A stretch of 6,972 bases of DNA from Desulfovibrio sp. (GTDB taxonomy: Bacteria; Desulfobacterota; Desulfovibrionia; Desulfovibrionales; Desulfovibrionaceae): the NCBI GenBank assembly GCA_031282465.1, contig JAITDR010000014.1:1-6972 (forward strand). Direction: 5' to 3'. Below, in pieces: positions 5,563-6,972 of the stretch. The notes beneath the pieces were generated by a model. The model searched no databases. It saw only the letters and a list, made by a program, of their open reading frames with translations, and was not told the origin of the DNA. The translations under genes and the position numbers were made by a program. Positions within the stretch are counted from its first letter, which is position 1, and each line of letters opens with the position of its first letter.

Positions 5563-5615
5563 CCCTGGAATGGAGTACGCCGCCCGGCCTGATCGGGTTC
5601 AGGAAGGTGGGGGTT

Positions 5616-5663
5616 TGGGGGCGGGAAACTCAAGGGACTTGTCCCTTGGGGTTCCCGCCCCCA
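5616..5663 (-). other. Compound hairpin directly after the relaxase stop codon
   Basis: A perfect outer 12-bp stem (tgggggcgggaa, 5616-5627, with ttcccgccccca, 5652-5663) encloses a 3x3 internal loop and a perfect inner 7-bp stem (caaggga, 5631-5637, with tcccttg, 5642-5648) around a cttg loop. On the minus strand it begins 13 nt after the relaxase TGA. No T-run follows it, so it is either a terminator without a U-tract, a 3'-end stabilising structure, or a repeat element. Whether it stops transcription before the small-gene cluster cannot be told from sequence. Confidence 0.7.
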
Positions 5664-5676
5664 TCTGTGCGGATGT

Positions 5677-6972
5677 TCAACGCATACGCACACGCGCCTG
5701 CTCCAGTTGTTCCAGTCGAGCTGTTTCTTGAAGCGTTACTTTATGTTCCGCCCGCGCCATGTCGCCGGCGATACCGAAGGCATAGGCCGCCGCGCGTTCG
5801 GCGTATCGTTGCCGGTCCCGGTCTTGAACGTGCGCTTCGGGCGCGGCTTGCCGGATTGCCTCGACAACGGATTCCTGACTGTGCCCGTCCGAACGCATAC
5901 GCAAGGCAACCAGGGCATCAATGCGCGAGGCGTCTTGTCCGGCGTTCTCTTTGATTACGGCAGCCCGGTGCGCTGAGTAGGCGGCAAAGAGATTTTCCGG
6001 CGCAGGCATGTTTGTCGGCGGAAACGATGGCTCCAGAGGCGGCATTGAAACTTTCGGCACGACTCTGTTCCGGTAGCGCCAAAGGTCGGCTTGTCGATGT
6101 AGGCCACGCGCCCGCAACCAGGTTTCAAAGCGGGCGACGCCGCGTCTTGGGTCTTTCCGCTCTTGCCGCAAGCGGCGTAGTTCCTCACGCTGCCGCAGTT
6201 TCAGACAATGCCGGGCGATATTGAGGACGGAAAACCCGTGCCGGGCCAGACGGCCGAGAATGTCTATCCGCTCTTTACCGTGCCGGATTTGCATCGCGGT
6301 TACGGCGGGGCTTACGAGCGGAAACGGGTCCGGTTTTCGCGCCTCGGCGCGTTCGGCACAGTAGGTTTTCCATTCCTCAAGGTTGACGGAAGCGACCGGC
6401 TCCGGAGCGATTTTTTCCGGCTCCGGCGCGTAGTCGCCCGGCACAAATTCGCCGAGTTTTTTGCAGAGGTTTTTCATGCTGAAGGCGCGGTCCACAGACG
6501 AGGCTTTGACGGCCGTGTCGCCGACAACAATGAGCGCGCCGGAACCTTTTTTCTCGAAACGCAGCCCGATGCCGGCCAGTTTTCGATGCAGTTCCGGCCA
6601 GGATTGCGCGTTGCTTATGACGGCATGTCCGCGTTCCTGCGCGATGCGTTGCGCGGATTTTTCTCCGGTCGCGCTTTCAAAATCGAGCGCCGCCGGCTTC
6701 GGTTTCGGCGCGTTTTCCGGCTTGGGGCGGGGCACGATTTCGCCGTCGTCGTTGACGGCATAACGGGCGTTTTTCTCACTGGACCAGCCCTGCTTTTTTT
6801 CGATCAGGGCGAGAATTTTGTGCGCTTCCTCAATGTCGAAACCGTTGTGCGGCCGCACGACTTTCAGCGTTTCGGGGTTCATGCGGTTGACCGCAATGTG
6901 GACGTGATAATTCTCCGTATTGTAGTGCAGCCCGTAGACGGTCTGATGCCCGGTCAGGCTCATGGTTTCGAG
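5677..6972 (-). CDS. TraI/MobA(P)-type conjugative relaxase, C-terminal part, 5'-truncated at the window edge
   Basis: The frame is open to the right edge (L-E-T before the first visible Met at 6963), so the N-terminus with the catalytic tyrosine lies outside. Numbering from that Met: GHQTVYGLHYNTENYHVHIA (5-24) followed by VNR is relaxase motif III with the metal-binding H20-x-H22, then NPETLK and GFDIEEAHKI-x(4)-IEKKQGW (41-60), as in MOB-P relaxases. Relaxases nick one strand at oriT, stay covalently bound and pilot the DNA to the recipient. A proline-rich linker (79-91) leads to a conserved accessory region (92-177: FESATGEKSAQRIAQE, SWPELHRKLAGIGLRFEKKG, KASSVDR), a second P/E-rich linker (178-191), a basic helical part (226-300) and a C-terminal module (345-402: RIDALVALRMRSDGHS and YAFGIAGD). 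Stop TGA is at 5677-5679 and a strong hairpin follows. Relaxase identity is strong; subfamily is inferred from motif resemblance. Confidence 0.88.
   Translation of the reverse strand, partial: LETMSLTGHQTVYGLHYNTENYHVHIAVNRMNPETLKVVRPHNGFDIEEAHKILALIEKKQGWSSEKNARYAVNDDGEIVPRPKPENAPKPKPAALDFESATGEKSAQRIAQERGHAVISNAQSWPELHRKLAGIGLRFEKKGSGALIVVGDTAVKASSVDRAFSMKNLCKKLGEFVPGDYAPEPEKIAPEPVASVNLEEWKTYCAERAEARKPDPFPLVSPAVTAMQIRHGKERIDILGRLARHGFSVLNIARHCLKLRQREELRRLRQERKDPRRGVARFETWLRARGLHRQADLWRYRNRVVPKVSMPPLEPSFPPTNMPAPENLFAAYSAHRAAVIKENAGQDASRIDALVALRMRSDGHSQESVVEAIRQAAPEAHVQDRDRQRYAERAAAYAFGIAGDMARAEHKVTLQETARLEQLEQARVRMR

Larger units (their letters stand above)
5294..5676. other. Non-coding, palindrome-rich spacer between the relaxase and the small-gene cluster
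   Basis: This 383-bp stretch carries no gene I can support. It contains one very long imperfect palindrome (5346-5411), a compound hairpin just past the relaxase stop (5616-5663) and smaller inverted repeats (5450-5464, 5498-5549, 5549-5562). Long open frames cross it, but they have no ribosome-binding sites and their sequence follows from the palindromes. Such a region could hold a transfer origin, dispersed repeat elements, or a transcript-processing region. I see no recognisable nic site. Confidence 0.7.

Noticed and set aside
5588..5603. Small cctga/tcagg repeat as a nic-site inverted repeat
   Set aside because: Only 5-bp arms, and no adjacent match to a known MOB-P nic core on either strand.
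5238..5693. 151-aa minus-strand open frame spanning the spacer
   Set aside because: It overlaps both flanking genes, has no ribosome-binding site, and its Pro/Arg/Gly-rich translation follows from the GC-rich palindromes.

Overview
The window is about 7 kb of accessory DNA from an integrative/conjugative element or large plasmid of a Gram-negative bacterium. The main evidence is a conjugative relaxase truncated at the right edge, a giant SNF2-like helicase of the type carried by conjugative elements and phages truncated at the left edge, and a set of small proteins of kinds usually met on such elements. Most of the DNA is moderately to strongly GC-rich. The style suggests a gut-associated proteobacterium or Desulfovibrio-like host, but no gene here proves the taxonomy.

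Layout. Positions 1-2838 (+) hold the C-terminal 945 residues of the helicase. Positions 2935-3837 (+) hold an Rpn-family PD-(D/E)XK nuclease, followed by a likely intrinsic terminator (3863-3918). Converging on it from the right is a minus-strand cluster of four small genes (5293 down to 3935) encoding proteins of 184, 97, 76 and 68 aa. The last three are tightly packed: one ATGA overlap, and one Shine-Dalgarno sequence that overlaps the preceding stop codon. Positions 5294-5676 are a 383-bp non-coding stretch crowded with strong inverted repeats. Positions 5677-6972 (-) hold the C-terminal part of the relaxase, including its HxH metal-binding motif.

The most interesting locus is the Rpn gene. 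A perfect TAAGGAGG ribosome-binding site inside the gene (3471-3478) sits 5 nt before an in-frame ATG-ATG pair (3484). Downstream are four exact copies of a 12-bp unit encoding GRQE. Hand-counted GC content rises from about 32% (3001-3480) to about 51% (3481-3840) at the internal start. These are the features expected of a gene-within-a-gene toxin-antitoxin system, as described for E. coli Rpn proteins: full-length nuclease toxin (RpnL) plus a separately translated, variable C-terminal antitoxin (RpnS) with variable four-residue repeats, active against phage. It would be a compact defence cargo between two modules of the mobile element.

How the genes may work together (inference): the relaxase processes DNA for transfer, the giant helicase may protect or process incoming element DNA, Rpn may defend the host or stabilise the element, and the four small proteins are accessory factors of unknown function.
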